Source: Bdellovibrionales bacterium (GTDB lineage Bacteria; Bdellovibrionota; Bdellovibrionia; Bdellovibrionales; Bdellovibrionaceae). Taken from it: a stretch of DNA of 64,000 bases. A program made the position numbers and the translations under genes. The DNA is taken from positions 62,001 through 126,000 of the forward strand of contig JAFEAQ010000004.1 of the NCBI GenBank assembly GCA_018266295.1, read 5' to 3'. Position 1 is the stretch's first letter. The number at the start of each line of letters is the position of its first letter. Below the pieces are notes generated by a model, which was not told the origin of the DNA, did not search any database, and saw only the letters and a list, made by a program, of their open reading frames with translations. Positions 43,537-51,903 of this stretch are shown here, in pieces.

Positions 43537-44307
43537 ATGACATTATCCAAAAAGCGCATTGGCGTTTTCGCCATTTTGTCGGGCTGGGGCCTTATGGTCC
43601 TATTGTTTCAAAACATGACACTCGTCGAGTTCTCGACGTTGAATCTGCCTAGCGTGGATGAGCAAGCTCGCCAGGATCAGGCCCGTGAGCTTCTAGGGGT
43701 CTCCTACAAGGGCAGCCTTGCTCAGCGCTTTGAGGGTGAACAGGATCTCAATTATCTGGTTTATAAAAAAATTGAGTCCTCCATGGATGAGAAATGGAAA
43801 AGCCGCCTTGCTGAAATTACGGAAGCCGTAATTATGGAAAGCCGAAACCAGGAACTCGATCCTATTTTCGTTCTAGCTGTTATTCAGACGGAAAGCGGGT
43901 TCAACACTGACGCCCGTGGCGACGCCGGCGAAATAGGTCTGATGCAAATCCTGCCAAAAACTGCCGAATGGATTGCCAAAAAATATAAAATGCCATGGAA
44001 GGGAGCAAACTCCCTCTTTGACCCAGTTACAAATATTAAAATTGGGATCACGTACTTTGCCCATCTCCGCAATGAGTTCGACAGCCGGGCTTACCACTAT
44101 CTTCCGGCCTATAATATGGGCCCCAAAAATATGCGCAAAGTCAGCCGCACCATCGGTAGCATCTCACCTGATGGCAAAATCATTAAACGGGACTATGCAA
44201 TGCGGGTTATGAAGAACTACACCAGTATCTATGAACAGATGATTTCCGCACAAAAAGAAATGGTGCAGTTCGCGAAGGATAATGAAGTTGAGCAAATCAC
44301 CCGCTAA
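43537..44307 (+). CDS. Membrane-anchored lytic transglycosylase, SLT family
   Basis: 256 residues. An N-terminal membrane segment (residues 8-26) anchors the protein in the periplasm. The SLT domain spans about 95-240: catalytic Glu119 in IQTESGFNTDARG, then GEIGLMQILPKTAEW, NIKIGITYFAHL and YHYLPAYNMGPKNM. It cleaves peptidoglycan glycan strands with 1,6-anhydro ring formation. It is the MltC/Slt-like family 1 type; the membrane anchor is less common than a lipid anchor. Overlaps the converging DUF1254 gene. Confidence 0.93.
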   Translation: MTLSKKRIGVFAILSGWGLMVLLFQNMTLVEFSTLNLPSVDEQARQDQARELLGVSYKGSLAQRFEGEQDLNYLVYKKIESSMDEKWKSRLAEITEAVIMESRNQELDPIFVLAVIQTESGFNTDARGDAGEIGLMQILPKTAEWIAKKYKMPWKGANSLFDPVTNIKIGITYFAHLRNEFDSRAYHYLPAYNMGPKNMRKVSRTIGSISPDGKIIKRDYAMRVMKNYTSIYEQMISAQKEMVQFAKDNEVEQITR

Positions 44308-45758
44308 TAGTTTATTGTCATACGTGGCTGCTCGACCCGCTCCACAACCGGCGGCGTCCAGCGCCCTTCTAAAGCTTCCTTCTTAGGCCAATACATTTTC
44401 ATCGTTAGCTGGAAGTTACCTTTACCTGAAGGCAGCCAATTGGCTTCTTTATCTTTGCCTGGACTTGTCGGCTGGATATAGATCGTTAATGAGCCATCAG
44501 GATTCGGGCGCGTTCGAGTATACTGACCAATCGAATACCGGCGAGGTGCATTTTCAATGAGGTTTACATCCGGCAGATGAAACATTGTAATCGACCAGAA
44601 GGCATTCACTGGCGGCAGCTTGTCTTTTGCAAAGGTGATTTTATAGCTGTTCTCACCCATGAGTTGCTGGCCCATATTATCCTCATATGCGATCGGGAAA
44701 AGCGCATCTTGTGGAGGTAAAGCACCTAGTCCTAAATACGCCTCGTAGGCGCGACGATGATAGTCAGTGCCAAAACCTGAAGTCGTAATTGGCATCGTCC
44801 AGCCATTCACTAAGCGCCCCGTTGGTGAGAAAGACCCTTGATGTGCCAAGATAAAATTTTTCGCTCCTTTCACGCTCTCACTTAACGCTCTTTGTGAATC
44901 AACAGGCAGATCCGAGAATTTGAAATTCTTTGTTGGAACAATACCCAGCGTACGAAGTTTATCCATAAAGGCCGTGTCGATGGGAGGGGATGGGTTATCC
45001 ACCATCAATGCGCAAAGTTTTGTATAAAACTCGTCAGCACTCATCGAGAAAACCTGATCCCGCGGCGCAATCCGAGGATCTACTGTTAAATCCACATCCA
45101 CCATGCGCATCCCACTTTTGTTTTTGCCCCAGTGACTAAGCGGTGTCAGGTGAAGGCCATTTTGAAAAGCTCTTACGGAAGCGGTGTCTGTGCCACTGCC
45201 GGCATAAATGCGAATCGGAACCCAAACCAAATTTGTCGGAGATCGAAGAGGCTTCATCCCTCTTGGAGTCGACCCTTTCCATTGGGGCCCACTTAAAAGA
45301 AATCGCTGCTTACCACGCCCTGTGGCGCGCGTGCCAACAACACCGAAAATATCAGACCAAGCCTGCAAAAGACCGCCGACAAAAAAATGATTTCCAGAAC
45401 TAGGGATCGTAAGCACGACAGGATCATCTGCTAAGTTCAACCATGCGGTTGAGTAAATCATATCGTTATCAAGAGAGGCGAGATCATGATAGCGATTCTC
45501 GCGCACCTTGCGTGTATGATAGAATTGATACATAGGCACTTTGCTCTGCTTATCAGAAGATCTCGATAGCACTTCTGTATGTCTCCTTGCCGTGTCCATT
45601 AACACCAGTGGAAATCCATAAGAATAAGCATCTCGTGCAAGATCTTCCCTCTGAGATCTTTTCTTAGAATCCCGTTCGCAGGACATGACTAAAACACTGC
45701 CACCAACTAACGCTAGAATACTAAAAATGAGCATCAAATAGGTTCTGATTGATTTCAT
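44304..45758 (-). CDS. DUF1254/DUF1214 family exported lipoprotein-like protein
   Basis: 484 residues from ATG 45758, preceded by GGGGGA. Signal peptide with a possible lipobox (LVGGSVLVMSC). The N-terminal half matches DUF1254 (AYSYGFPLVLMDTARRH, DNDMIYSTAWLNLADDPVVLTIP, RFLLSGPQWKGSTP) and the C-terminal half DUF1214 (NAFWSITMFHLPDVNLIENAPRRYSIG, GSLTIYIQPTSPGKDKEANWLPSGKG). This fused pair is widespread in proteobacteria, and its function is unknown. It is a single-gene unit. Confidence 0.93.
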   Translation of the reverse strand: MKSIRTYLMLIFSILALVGGSVLVMSCERDSKKRSQREDLARDAYSYGFPLVLMDTARRHTEVLSRSSDKQSKVPMYQFYHTRKVRENRYHDLASLDNDMIYSTAWLNLADDPVVLTIPSSGNHFFVGGLLQAWSDIFGVVGTRATGRGKQRFLLSGPQWKGSTPRGMKPLRSPTNLVWVPIRIYAGSGTDTASVRAFQNGLHLTPLSHWGKNKSGMRMVDVDLTVDPRIAPRDQVFSMSADEFYTKLCALMVDNPSPPIDTAFMDKLRTLGIVPTKNFKFSDLPVDSQRALSESVKGAKNFILAHQGSFSPTGRLVNGWTMPITTSGFGTDYHRRAYEAYLGLGALPPQDALFPIAYEDNMGQQLMGENSYKITFAKDKLPPVNAFWSITMFHLPDVNLIENAPRRYSIGQYTRTRPNPDGSLTIYIQPTSPGKDKEANWLPSGKGNFQLTMKMYWPKKEALEGRWTPPVVERVEQPRMTINY

Positions 45759-45946
45759 AATTTCCCCCACGAAAGAAAGTTTAATGAGGGCACGTTACGC
45801 TTTTGGTCGGATCCGTTGACAAGTTTGACACACTGACAGAATGTTCAGACAACAAACTTGCCAAAGATCTGGAGTTTGGCCAATAAGATCTTGAGTGAAC
45901 TTTCAACTCGCGGTAGTTCTTTATCTAAGATTTAGAAAAGGACACC

Positions 45947-46426
45947 GTGGATAAGAAAAAACTGATCGCTCACATTCGTGCTGAACTGGAAAAAGACCTT
46001 TTGGTATTAAAAGAGTCTGAGCGTGCGACTCGCGAAGCAGCGACTCACGAGGAAAGCAAACCTGAAAATGAGTATGATACGCGGGCACTGGAGGCCTCTT
46101 ATTTAGCCGGAGCTCAGTCCAAGCGTATTACGGATACTGAAGAGCTTTTAGTGATCTTCAAACACGCAGAGCCTAAATCCTTTACTGATAACGATCCTAT
46201 TTCGGCAACGGCGCTCGTTGAAACTGAACTCAACGGCAAAAGCAGCTACTTTTTTGTGATGACTAAAGGTGGCGGCGTGAATGTCACATTTGAAGGGAAA
46301 AAGATCCAAGTGATCACGCCAAGCAGCCCGCTTGGCGAAGCCCTCCTTGGACTTAAAGTCGGAGACACCGCTCTGCTTGAGCAAGGCAATAGAACTCTTG
46401 AGTACGATATTATTTCTATCCAGTAA
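45947..46426 (+). CDS. GreA/GreB-like transcription elongation factor
   Basis: 159 residues, GTG start preceded by AAAGGA. Residues 1-75 form the antiparallel coiled coil typical of Gre factors, with EESKPENEYDTRALEASYLAGAQSKRI at the turn region (Gre tip needs two acidic residues; here E-N-E-Y-D could supply them). Residues 85-159 are the FKBP-like C-terminal domain ending in GEALLGLKVGD...EYDIISI, as in GreA. It would stimulate RNA cleavage in backtracked polymerase or act as an anti-Gre paralogue; the assignment as a true Gre factor is uncertain. Overlaps the converging receiver-cNMP gene. Confidence 0.8.
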   Translation: MDKKKLIAHIRAELEKDLLVLKESERATREAATHEESKPENEYDTRALEASYLAGAQSKRITDTEELLVIFKHAEPKSFTDNDPISATALVETELNGKSSYFFVMTKGGGVNVTFEGKKIQVITPSSPLGEALLGLKVGDTALLEQGNRTLEYDIISIQ

Positions 46427-47165
46427 GAACTTTGTTGGCGCGTTTTAAGCGCTGAGAAAGTGTTTTCACTAAAGCCCGTGCCCACGAAGGCTTCGAGAAA
46501 ATCACATTATCCAAAGAGCTCATCGGAATTTCGACAAGATCCACATCGGTGACGGCTTCGATCGTTGCCGAACGCGGCTCGTGATTGAAGTGACCCATCT
46601 CACCGACGAACTCACCGGCGCCGATTTCACCTAAGGTGACACGGCCGCCTGAAAGTCCATCCGAATAAGCTTTCAGAGTTCCGTTCTTAACTATATAAAC
46701 CGATTGTGTGGCGTCGCCCTCTTTGAAAAGCACTTCCCCGGCTTGGAGATGGCGGAGCGTATACTCTGTCGTTTGTGTCCCCGTCTTCGGAGTGACAAGC
46801 TTCGCGACCACTTCGACCACGGCGTTTTCGCGCTCCGGCTCCGTGAGATAGTGAATACGCCCGTTAGGAGGGTACAGATCTAAATCCGCTACCACCGACA
46901 TAATCACTATATGAACATCGCTATGATTTTTCTCTTTATATATTTTTGCGACAATCTCAAGACCGGAGCACTTTGGCAGATACTCATCAACAAAGACCAT
47001 CTTTGGAAAGACGTTGTCGATTTTATATTTCGTATCAAACCAGTCCGCTGCATGAAAGATCGAGCAGTTGGTGAAGTTCTTATTGATAAATTCGGACATC
47101 GCAGTGATGCGGTTACCGTTACCACTCACAATTAGAAAGACGTTTTTATCTTGTGGACGTGCCAT
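46416..47165 (-). CDS. Receiver domain-cyclic nucleotide-binding domain protein (paralogue 2)
   Basis: 249 residues from ATG 47165, preceded by GGAAGG. Same architecture as the 42608-43366 protein: receiver-like domain with Asp60 (KMVFVDEYLPKC) and cNMP-binding domain with LQAGEVLFKEGDATQSVYIVKNG, then GEFVGEMGHFNHEPRSATIEA. The last 60 residues are highly similar (VEIPMSSLDNVIFSKPSWARALVKTLSQRLKRAN). No DNA-binding output domain. Paralogue pairs like this may read different ligands or partner kinases. Confidence 0.88.
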   Translation of the reverse strand: MARPQDKNVFLIVSGNGNRITAMSEFINKNFTNCSIFHAADWFDTKYKIDNVFPKMVFVDEYLPKCSGLEIVAKIYKEKNHSDVHIVIMSVVADLDLYPPNGRIHYLTEPERENAVVEVVAKLVTPKTGTQTTEYTLRHLQAGEVLFKEGDATQSVYIVKNGTLKAYSDGLSGGRVTLGEIGAGEFVGEMGHFNHEPRSATIEAVTDVDLVEIPMSSLDNVIFSKPSWARALVKTLSQRLKRANKVLTG

Positions 47166-47333
47166 GTTGTACCTTCCATTCCAATTTATCTCTTCTTGAG
47201 ACACAACCGACGTACTACTTATACAACAATTATCTCCCGCTTTGTGTTCTGGCTCAAGCCGCTGTCAAAAGGAACGCCAGGTTCGATTTAATTCGCACCA
47301 AGATGAGAAAAGCCGACGAACTTCTATACGGTC

Positions 47334-47888
47334 TTATTGATTACACCATGGCCGCGGAGTCACCACGCGGGTGATCTCATTAGCGCGCATATAAAGAAAT
47401 TCACTACCAACAGCGATCTTCAAACGCTCTGTTCGGGGTGAACGCGCCGACACTGTCATGATCTGCGCAAAGCCGTCACTGTCTGTTGTCGTGACGCCTT
47501 GATTGGGTTTCATATTCCATCTGACCGGGCGATTTGCAATCGCAGTCAAATCGGCATTCGTTACGCCATTTGCAACGGTGCCTTCAGAGTCACGGCACTG
47601 AAGCTGAATGTTGATCACAACCATGTATTCTTTGTGGCAATTATGAGTGGTCGAATATCCATATCCTGCTTGGCAAGTATCAAAAGGCTTTTCGCGATAA
47701 CCGAGCTTTTCCACAGGAATTTCCATCCCCATGGCTCTTTGTAATCCTACATAATCAATGGAGGGCTGTTCATTGCTAACAGGTTCACTTGGTAGCGTCG
47801 TTTTTGCTTTATATACGGGTGATTCGACAGGCGCTGATGAGCATGCTGTAGCGAGCGCCGCGAGAACGACGATACCAATCCATTTCAT
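47334..47888 (-). CDS. Lipoprotein of unknown function
   Basis: 184 residues. Signal peptide and lipobox LATAC (Cys16). The mature sequence has five further Cys residues: one in FDTCQAGYG, one in HNCHKEY, one in QLQCRDSEG and one in PRPWCNQ, plus Cys in the signal-adjacent part. It probably forms two disulphides. The region from NRPVRWNMKPNQGVTTTDSDGFAQIM resembles an Ig-like or transthyretin-like beta-sandwich with a T-D-x-x-G-F motif as in bacterial carboxypeptidase-regulatory-like domains. No function can be assigned. Stands alone on the minus strand. Confidence 0.8.
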   Translation of the reverse strand: MKWIGIVVLAALATACSSAPVESPVYKAKTTLPSEPVSNEQPSIDYVGLQRAMGMEIPVEKLGYREKPFDTCQAGYGYSTTHNCHKEYMVVINIQLQCRDSEGTVANGVTNADLTAIANRPVRWNMKPNQGVTTTDSDGFAQIMTVSARSPRTERLKIAVGSEFLYMRANEITRVVTPRPWCNQ

Positions 47889-47969
47889 TTGTGACTCCTA
47901 GGTAGAACTCTAAGATATCAAACAAACTCCGGCATGGATCTATGTTTTAGTCCAGTTTTGCAGCGGCTT

Positions 47970-48404
47970 TTAAGGGACTTTCTTAGTGAAAGCGTAAGCA
48001 CGTTTAGTCCAGTGGTGCTTTTCGTAAAACTTGATACCAAGGTCATTCTCAAGAACGGCACAAAGACGCATTGATTTACAATGCAGATCTTTCGCAATCA
48101 CTTCGGCTTGCTTTAACATTTCACCGCCCAGGCCTTGAGAACGCATCTTTTCAGTACTGACAAGATCGTCGATATAAAGATGACGGCCGCGAACAAAATC
48201 ATAAAGTATGCGATAGCCCATCACTGCAATGATTTCGCCTTTTTGTTCCATGGCAAGGATTTCATATCCATCCATGGCGTGAGCATGCCGGTAAATTTCC
48301 AGATACTCCTGAACATTCAAATGAGGCCGCAGCTCTTTCATTACTGGAAAGCAGCGTTCAAGTTCTTCACGATTTTGAATTTTAACAAAAGTAATGTCCT
48401 TCAT
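47970..48404 (-). CDS. GNAT-family N-acetyltransferase
   Basis: 144 residues. GNAT motif A is visible: LYIDDLVSTEKMRSQGLGGEMLKQAEVIA, with the R-S-x-G-x-G acetyl-CoA loop, and motif B LCAVLENDLGIKFYEKHHW. The small size fits a single-domain aminoglycoside/peptide-type acetyltransferase of unknown substrate. It is last in a minus-strand group with a PaiB-like gene five bases upstream, and in some bacteria GNAT and PaiB (PaiA-PaiB) occur together, supporting the pairing. Confidence 0.88.
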   Translation of the reverse strand: MKDITFVKIQNREELERCFPVMKELRPHLNVQEYLEIYRHAHAMDGYEILAMEQKGEIIAVMGYRILYDFVRGRHLYIDDLVSTEKMRSQGLGGEMLKQAEVIAKDLHCKSMRLCAVLENDLGIKFYEKHHWTKRAYAFTKKVP

Positions 48405-48409
48405 GACTC

Positions 48410-49021
48410 CTACTTTCTCAGCTTCATCATCTCAAGGATCGCAAGACTCATTTCATCGCCTTGGTCTTGTAGACCCTGCATTACCCCATCGCGATCTTCG
48501 GGGCTCCGATTCTGGCTGAGTTTAAATTTGCCTTGCAAAGACTTTACCCGGATTTTAAATCCCGCAATGTGCTTACTCAGGGCTTCGTCTTGCAAATCCT
48601 CTGGAACCCAAAAGTCCCAACGAGGAGAGCGGCCCGATTCCATGTGATTCGTGAGCTTTTCAATACACTCTGTAATGTTTTTGGTGTCTTCGATAAGTTC
48701 GCAAGAGCCCGTGATATGAACAACGGCGTAGTTCCAAGTCGGCACGTCGTTTTCTTTGTACCAAACCGGAGTAATATACTGGTGTGGCCCGTGAAAAATC
48801 ACATAGGCATCCGATTGACCAATTGTTTTTGCATGGGGATTTGCGCGCGCCAGATGTCCCAAGAGGAACATCTCATCACCGTGTGTTTCTAAAACCAAAG
48901 GGAGATGACTGACAAAAGGCATCCCCCCTTGAACGGTGAACACAGTCGCAAACGGATACTGACGAATCAAATCCAGCGACTGACCAGCGTCTTTGTTACT
49001 AAATCTCGTAGGAACGTACAC
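48410..49021 (-). CDS. PaiB-like FMN-binding protein
   Basis: 203 residues. Family features: MYVPTRF at the N-terminus, ATVFTVQGGMPFVSHLPLVLE, LLGHLARANPHAK, AYVIFHGPHQYITPVWYKEND-VPTWNYAVVHI and FKIRVKSLQGKFKLSQNRSPEDR near the end. These match the PaiB/FMN-binding negative regulator family, a split-barrel fold that binds FMN. In Bacillus, PaiB with the acetyltransferase PaiA affects sporulation and protease genes, although the regulatory mechanism is doubtful. Here a GNAT gene follows immediately, as in that pair. Confidence 0.93.
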   Translation of the reverse strand: MYVPTRFSNKDAGQSLDLIRQYPFATVFTVQGGMPFVSHLPLVLETHGDEMFLLGHLARANPHAKTIGQSDAYVIFHGPHQYITPVWYKENDVPTWNYAVVHITGSCELIEDTKNITECIEKLTNHMESGRSPRWDFWVPEDLQDEALSKHIAGFKIRVKSLQGKFKLSQNRSPEDRDGVMQGLQDQGDEMSLAILEMMKLRK

Positions 49022-49034
49022 TGATTTGACGAGC

Positions 49035-49280
49035 TTATTCTTTAGTTTTCAATCTATCGTCATTTTCTTCGATAAATTTCTTAATGTCTTCAGCGATACC
49101 CAAAAGTTTCAACCATTGCTCTTTATAAAGAGTCACAGGGAAACGACCCATTCCATAAACAGATAAAGCGCCTTTTTCACTCACCTTCATAGAAAGAGTG
49201 CCTTTAGCTCCCTTTTTGTTCTTCAAAGATTCGTTCTCAGCTTTTAAACGCTCAATTTCTGCCTTCAAATCGTCAGACAT
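49035..49280 (-). CDS. Small coiled-coil protein of unknown function
   Basis: 81 residues from ATG 49280, which follows GAGGAGATC at good spacing; the frame opens at 49298. Residues 1-22 form an acidic/basic coiled coil (LKAEIERLKAENESL). Residues 30-75 form a compact basic module, LSMKVSEKGALSVYGMGRFPVTLYKEQWLKLL, whose tidy pattern suggests a conserved small domain, though I cannot name it. The tail is acidic. It is 13 bases upstream of the PaiB-like gene on the same strand. Confidence 0.75.
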   Translation of the reverse strand: MSDDLKAEIERLKAENESLKNKKGAKGTLSMKVSEKGALSVYGMGRFPVTLYKEQWLKLLGIAEDIKKFIEENDDRLKTKE

Positions 49281-49343
49281 AAAAGATCTCCTCGTCATCC
49301 AATAGACTTTACTATAAATCTAACATCCTCCATCCTATGAATC

Positions 49344-49976
49344 ATGTATCGTACCTGGCAACATTTAATCATTCAGAATGAAACCGGGCTCCAAGATCCA
49401 GCCCGCATTCGCAAACTGTCCAGAGCCGATGGCCGTGTCGGCTGGGGCACCGTTGCCGGCTTTTTCGTGGCGAGTCTTATCTCTGTGCTTCTTGCCATTT
49501 TCTTATTCAATGAAGCTTTCGAGAATGAAGAGAAATTTTTGAGCTTCCTGTTTGCCGGCCTTGCCGTCTTAATTGTGGGAATCGCCTTTTTCGTCGGTGC
49601 ATGGCTTTTCAGAAAAGAAATGGCGCTAAACCCACTACGCAGCTTTTTAAAACATCCTGAAGAATTCATCATCATCCAAGGCCAGCTGGAAGACTGTCAT
49701 TACTTAGCTGGCGAAAAACGCCGCTACGATAGAATTGTGGTCGAAGGCAGAGCCATCGGAGCGCTCGGCGAACAGCTCTCGATTCGTGAAGAGTTTGCCC
49801 CCTCGATTTGGAACTTTACCACTCCGCAAGCCGAACGAAGCCTGCAAAAAGGGGCTGATTGGTATGGCAAAAAAGGACAAAGACGACTATTGCCTGTTCC
49901 CGCCTATTTCCTTTGCCGAAAACAGCGCCCAGGTCAGGCGAGTCTGATTGCGATTCGCGAAGAGTATATTAACTAG
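49344..49976 (+). CDS. Two-helix membrane protein of unknown function
   Basis: 210 residues. Two membrane segments, at about residues 35-55 (GTVAGFFVASLISVLLAIFLF) and 66-90 (LSFLFAGLAVLIVGIAFFVGAWLF), lead into a cytosolic 120-residue domain. The domain repeats polar beta-like stretches (EFIIIQGQLEDCHYLA, YDRIVVEGRAIG) and ends in a basic region. No family is recognised. It converges with the small protein below by an 8-base overlap and is divergent from the coiled-coil gene. Confidence 0.72.
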   Translation: MYRTWQHLIIQNETGLQDPARIRKLSRADGRVGWGTVAGFFVASLISVLLAIFLFNEAFENEEKFLSFLFAGLAVLIVGIAFFVGAWLFRKEMALNPLRSFLKHPEEFIIIQGQLEDCHYLAGEKRRYDRIVVEGRAIGALGEQLSIREEFAPSIWNFTTPQAERSLQKGADWYGKKGQRRLLPVPAYFLCRKQRPGQASLIAIREEYIN

Positions 49977-50298
49977 GTCTGAGCTTGCCTTGCTCTTCAA
50001 AAACTTTCTTTACAGCCTCAACGTTATCTGGGGTGATGGCTGCTTTGAAAAAGCCGCCGCTATCGATTACGAACATTTGATCTTTTGCCGCCCGCCAGTC
50101 TAGGTTAAACCAATAAGGCTTCAACTCCATCCCCCAAGCACGCAGCTTCCCCGTAAAAAGAGTCAAAGGCTCTTGCTTGATATTCTTCACTTGATTCCAG
50201 GCGATTTTCTTCGGCTGCCCCAAAGGAAAATAGTATTTAAAAATAGTGATGCCCTCGTCAGTGATCAATAGCGATTTTTCACGATAAAGTGTCTGCAT
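49969..50298 (-). CDS. Small soluble protein, PH-like pattern, unknown function
   Basis: 109 residues without signal or membrane segment. The N-terminal strands (YREKSLLITDEGITIFKYYFPLGQPKKIAWNQVKNIKQEPL) have the rhythm of bacterial PH-like domains, where I-x-W-x-x-I-x-x-I near the centre is typical. The remainder ends in a helix (VEAVKKVFEEQ). Function unknown. Nine bases after the aldo/keto reductase gene on the same strand, so probably one operon. Confidence 0.65.
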   Translation of the reverse strand: MQTLYREKSLLITDEGITIFKYYFPLGQPKKIAWNQVKNIKQEPLTLFTGKLRAWGMELKPYWFNLDWRAAKDQMFVIDSGGFFKAAITPDNVEAVKKVFEEQGKLRPS

Positions 50299-50307
50299 AA
50301 CTTTTTC

Positions 50308-51252
50308 CTAAATGGCGCTAGCGTCGTTCAATAATTGAATCGAAGCCGCGTCTAAGTTTAACTTAAGCGCGCCGGCAATATCATGCAACTGTTCCGGCGT
50401 TGTTGCACTGGCAATCGGTGCAGTAATTCCCGGGCGTGCCATCAACCACGCCAACGCGACCTGAGCCTGAGTTGCTCTATGCTGTTCTGAAACCTGATCT
50501 AAAGCTTTGAGAATTTTAAATCCCCGCTCATTCAGGAAACGACCCATGCCACCACCACGTTTACTTTTGGAAAAATCCGCTTCCGAACGGTACTTCCCGG
50601 TTAAAAAACCGCTGGCCAGAGAAAAATACGGGATCACTCCCAAACCATGCTCACGGCAAACGGACTCAAGATGAGTTTCGTAGTCTACTCGGTCATACAA
50701 GTTATAGTGCGGTTGCAAGGTCTGATAAGTATGGAAGCCCTTTTGTTTTGCGACCTCAATCGCTTGGCGCAGACGATCGCCGGTATAATTGGAAGCACCG
50801 ATCGCACGTACTTTGCCGGCTTTAATGAGTTGCTCAAAAGCCCCCATCGTTTCTTCCAACGGAGTGTTTTTATCATCGTCATGCGATTGATATAAATCGA
50901 TCGTTTCAACTTGCAAACGCTTCAAGGAGTCTTCGACTGCCGTCATCATGTATTTTTTTGAAAGACCAATCTTTCCAGGAGCCATCTCTTTGCCAAGTTT
51001 TGTGGCAATCACAACTTGATTGCGTTTTCCTGATGTCTTTAGCCATTTACCGATGATGGTTTCAGAAATTCCCGGCTGCCCTGTCCACGTGCTGTAGATA
51101 TCAGCAGTATCGATGCAGTTAAGGCCTTCACCAACTAACTGATCTAAAATTTTAAAGGATGTGGCTTCGTCGATTGTCCAGCCAAAAACATTTCCACCGA
51201 ATACGAGAGGGACTATTTCAATTCCCGATTTACCCAGAGCACGCTTTTGCAT
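50308..51252 (-). CDS. Aldo/keto reductase
   Basis: 314 residues from ATG 51252, preceded by AAGGAG with 6-base spacing; a GTG at 51258 overlaps the ribosome site. Features: LGKSGIEIVPLVFGGNVFGW, the catalytic Asp-Tyr pair in NCIDTADIYS, LYQSHDDD (catalytic His), AIGASNYTGDRL and the terminal APIASATTPEQL for NADPH phosphate recognition. It is a typical AKR of the YghZ/Gpr-like kind. The substrate is probably a small aldehyde or ketone. Confidence 0.95.
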   Translation of the reverse strand: MQKRALGKSGIEIVPLVFGGNVFGWTIDEATSFKILDQLVGEGLNCIDTADIYSTWTGQPGISETIIGKWLKTSGKRNQVVIATKLGKEMAPGKIGLSKKYMMTAVEDSLKRLQVETIDLYQSHDDDKNTPLEETMGAFEQLIKAGKVRAIGASNYTGDRLRQAIEVAKQKGFHTYQTLQPHYNLYDRVDYETHLESVCREHGLGVIPYFSLASGFLTGKYRSEADFSKSKRGGGMGRFLNERGFKILKALDQVSEQHRATQAQVALAWLMARPGITAPIASATTPEQLHDIAGALKLNLDAASIQLLNDASAI

Positions 51253-51290
51253 ATGCACTCCTTGATGAAATATTGGGCACTATATCATGA

Positions 51291-51530
51291 CTAAAAGAAA
51301 AATGCCCGCGACATTGCGGTTTTACATTGATACCAATGGCCGTCATTTTTATGTTGGAAAACCTTCATATAGAAATCGCGATCTTGCCGCTCTTCGATAG
51401 GAACTCCGAAGTGACCAAGAGCTTCGTCGGCAATGGGGCTACAGATCGGGCGCATACCGTAACCCACTCCAGCAAGTATCGCCAGGAGAATAAGAAAGAC
51501 GCAAACTTTGATGATGCTCTTCTTTTTCAT
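51291..51530 (-). CDS. Small membrane-anchored or exported protein
   Basis: 79 residues. Residues 1-25 have a basic start and a hydrophobic stretch (MKKKSIIKVCVFLILLAILAGVG), either an uncleaved anchor or a signal peptide. The rest contains two cysteines (RPICSPIAD and YQCKTAM). No known domain. The clean leader and spacing of 39-40 bases to both neighbours argue for a real gene. Confidence 0.55.
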   Translation of the reverse strand: MKKKSIIKVCVFLILLAILAGVGYGMRPICSPIADEALGHFGVPIEERQDRDFYMKVFQHKNDGHWYQCKTAMSRAFFF

Positions 51531-51570
51531 GCGAGAGCATTGTTAACTTTATTTTTCGCTCAGGCAAGAA

Positions 51571-51903
51571 TTATCGATGCTCGTATTTGTACAATCCAAA
51601 ATAAATTGCGAGCGTCCCAAGATGGAAGTAGATCAATGAAATTTGATCTCCGAAGTAATTTCTAAATCCGATGTAAGCAATCAATTGAGAAATCGCGACA
51701 ATCAGAAATAAAACTATCCCACCTGTATGCTGAAACCAAAGGCCTACAGCCGCTGCAAGGTCCATCAATCCCAAATAGATAATCCAGAATTTCCAGCCGG
51801 TACTTAACTCCGAAAACTTTAACCGAAGACCGAGAACATCTGCGAAGTGCAGAAGAAATCCGATAAAGTAAAAAGCCGCCAAAGCCCGGAGGTAAATCTT
51901 CAT
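51571..51903 (-). CDS. Small four-helix membrane protein
   Basis: 110 residues with four hydrophobic segments: residues 8-24, 40-58, 62-80 and 88-104. The pattern FYFIGFLLHFADVLGLRLKFSEL and WIIYLGLMDLAAAVGLWF resembles small DoxX-like or DUF-type membrane proteins. It overlaps the DTW-domain gene by four bases (ATGA type), so translation is coupled. The functional link to tRNA modification is not evident. Confidence 0.72.
   Translation of the reverse strand: MKIYLRALAAFYFIGFLLHFADVLGLRLKFSELSTGWKFWIIYLGLMDLAAAVGLWFQHTGGIVLFLIVAISQLIAYIGFRNYFGDQISLIYFHLGTLAIYFGLYKYEHR

Noticed and set aside
47153-47374. Plus-strand frame of 73 residues in the gap between two minus-strand genes
   Set aside because: No ribosome site, no family features, and it overlaps both the receiver-cNMP start and the lipoprotein 3' end.
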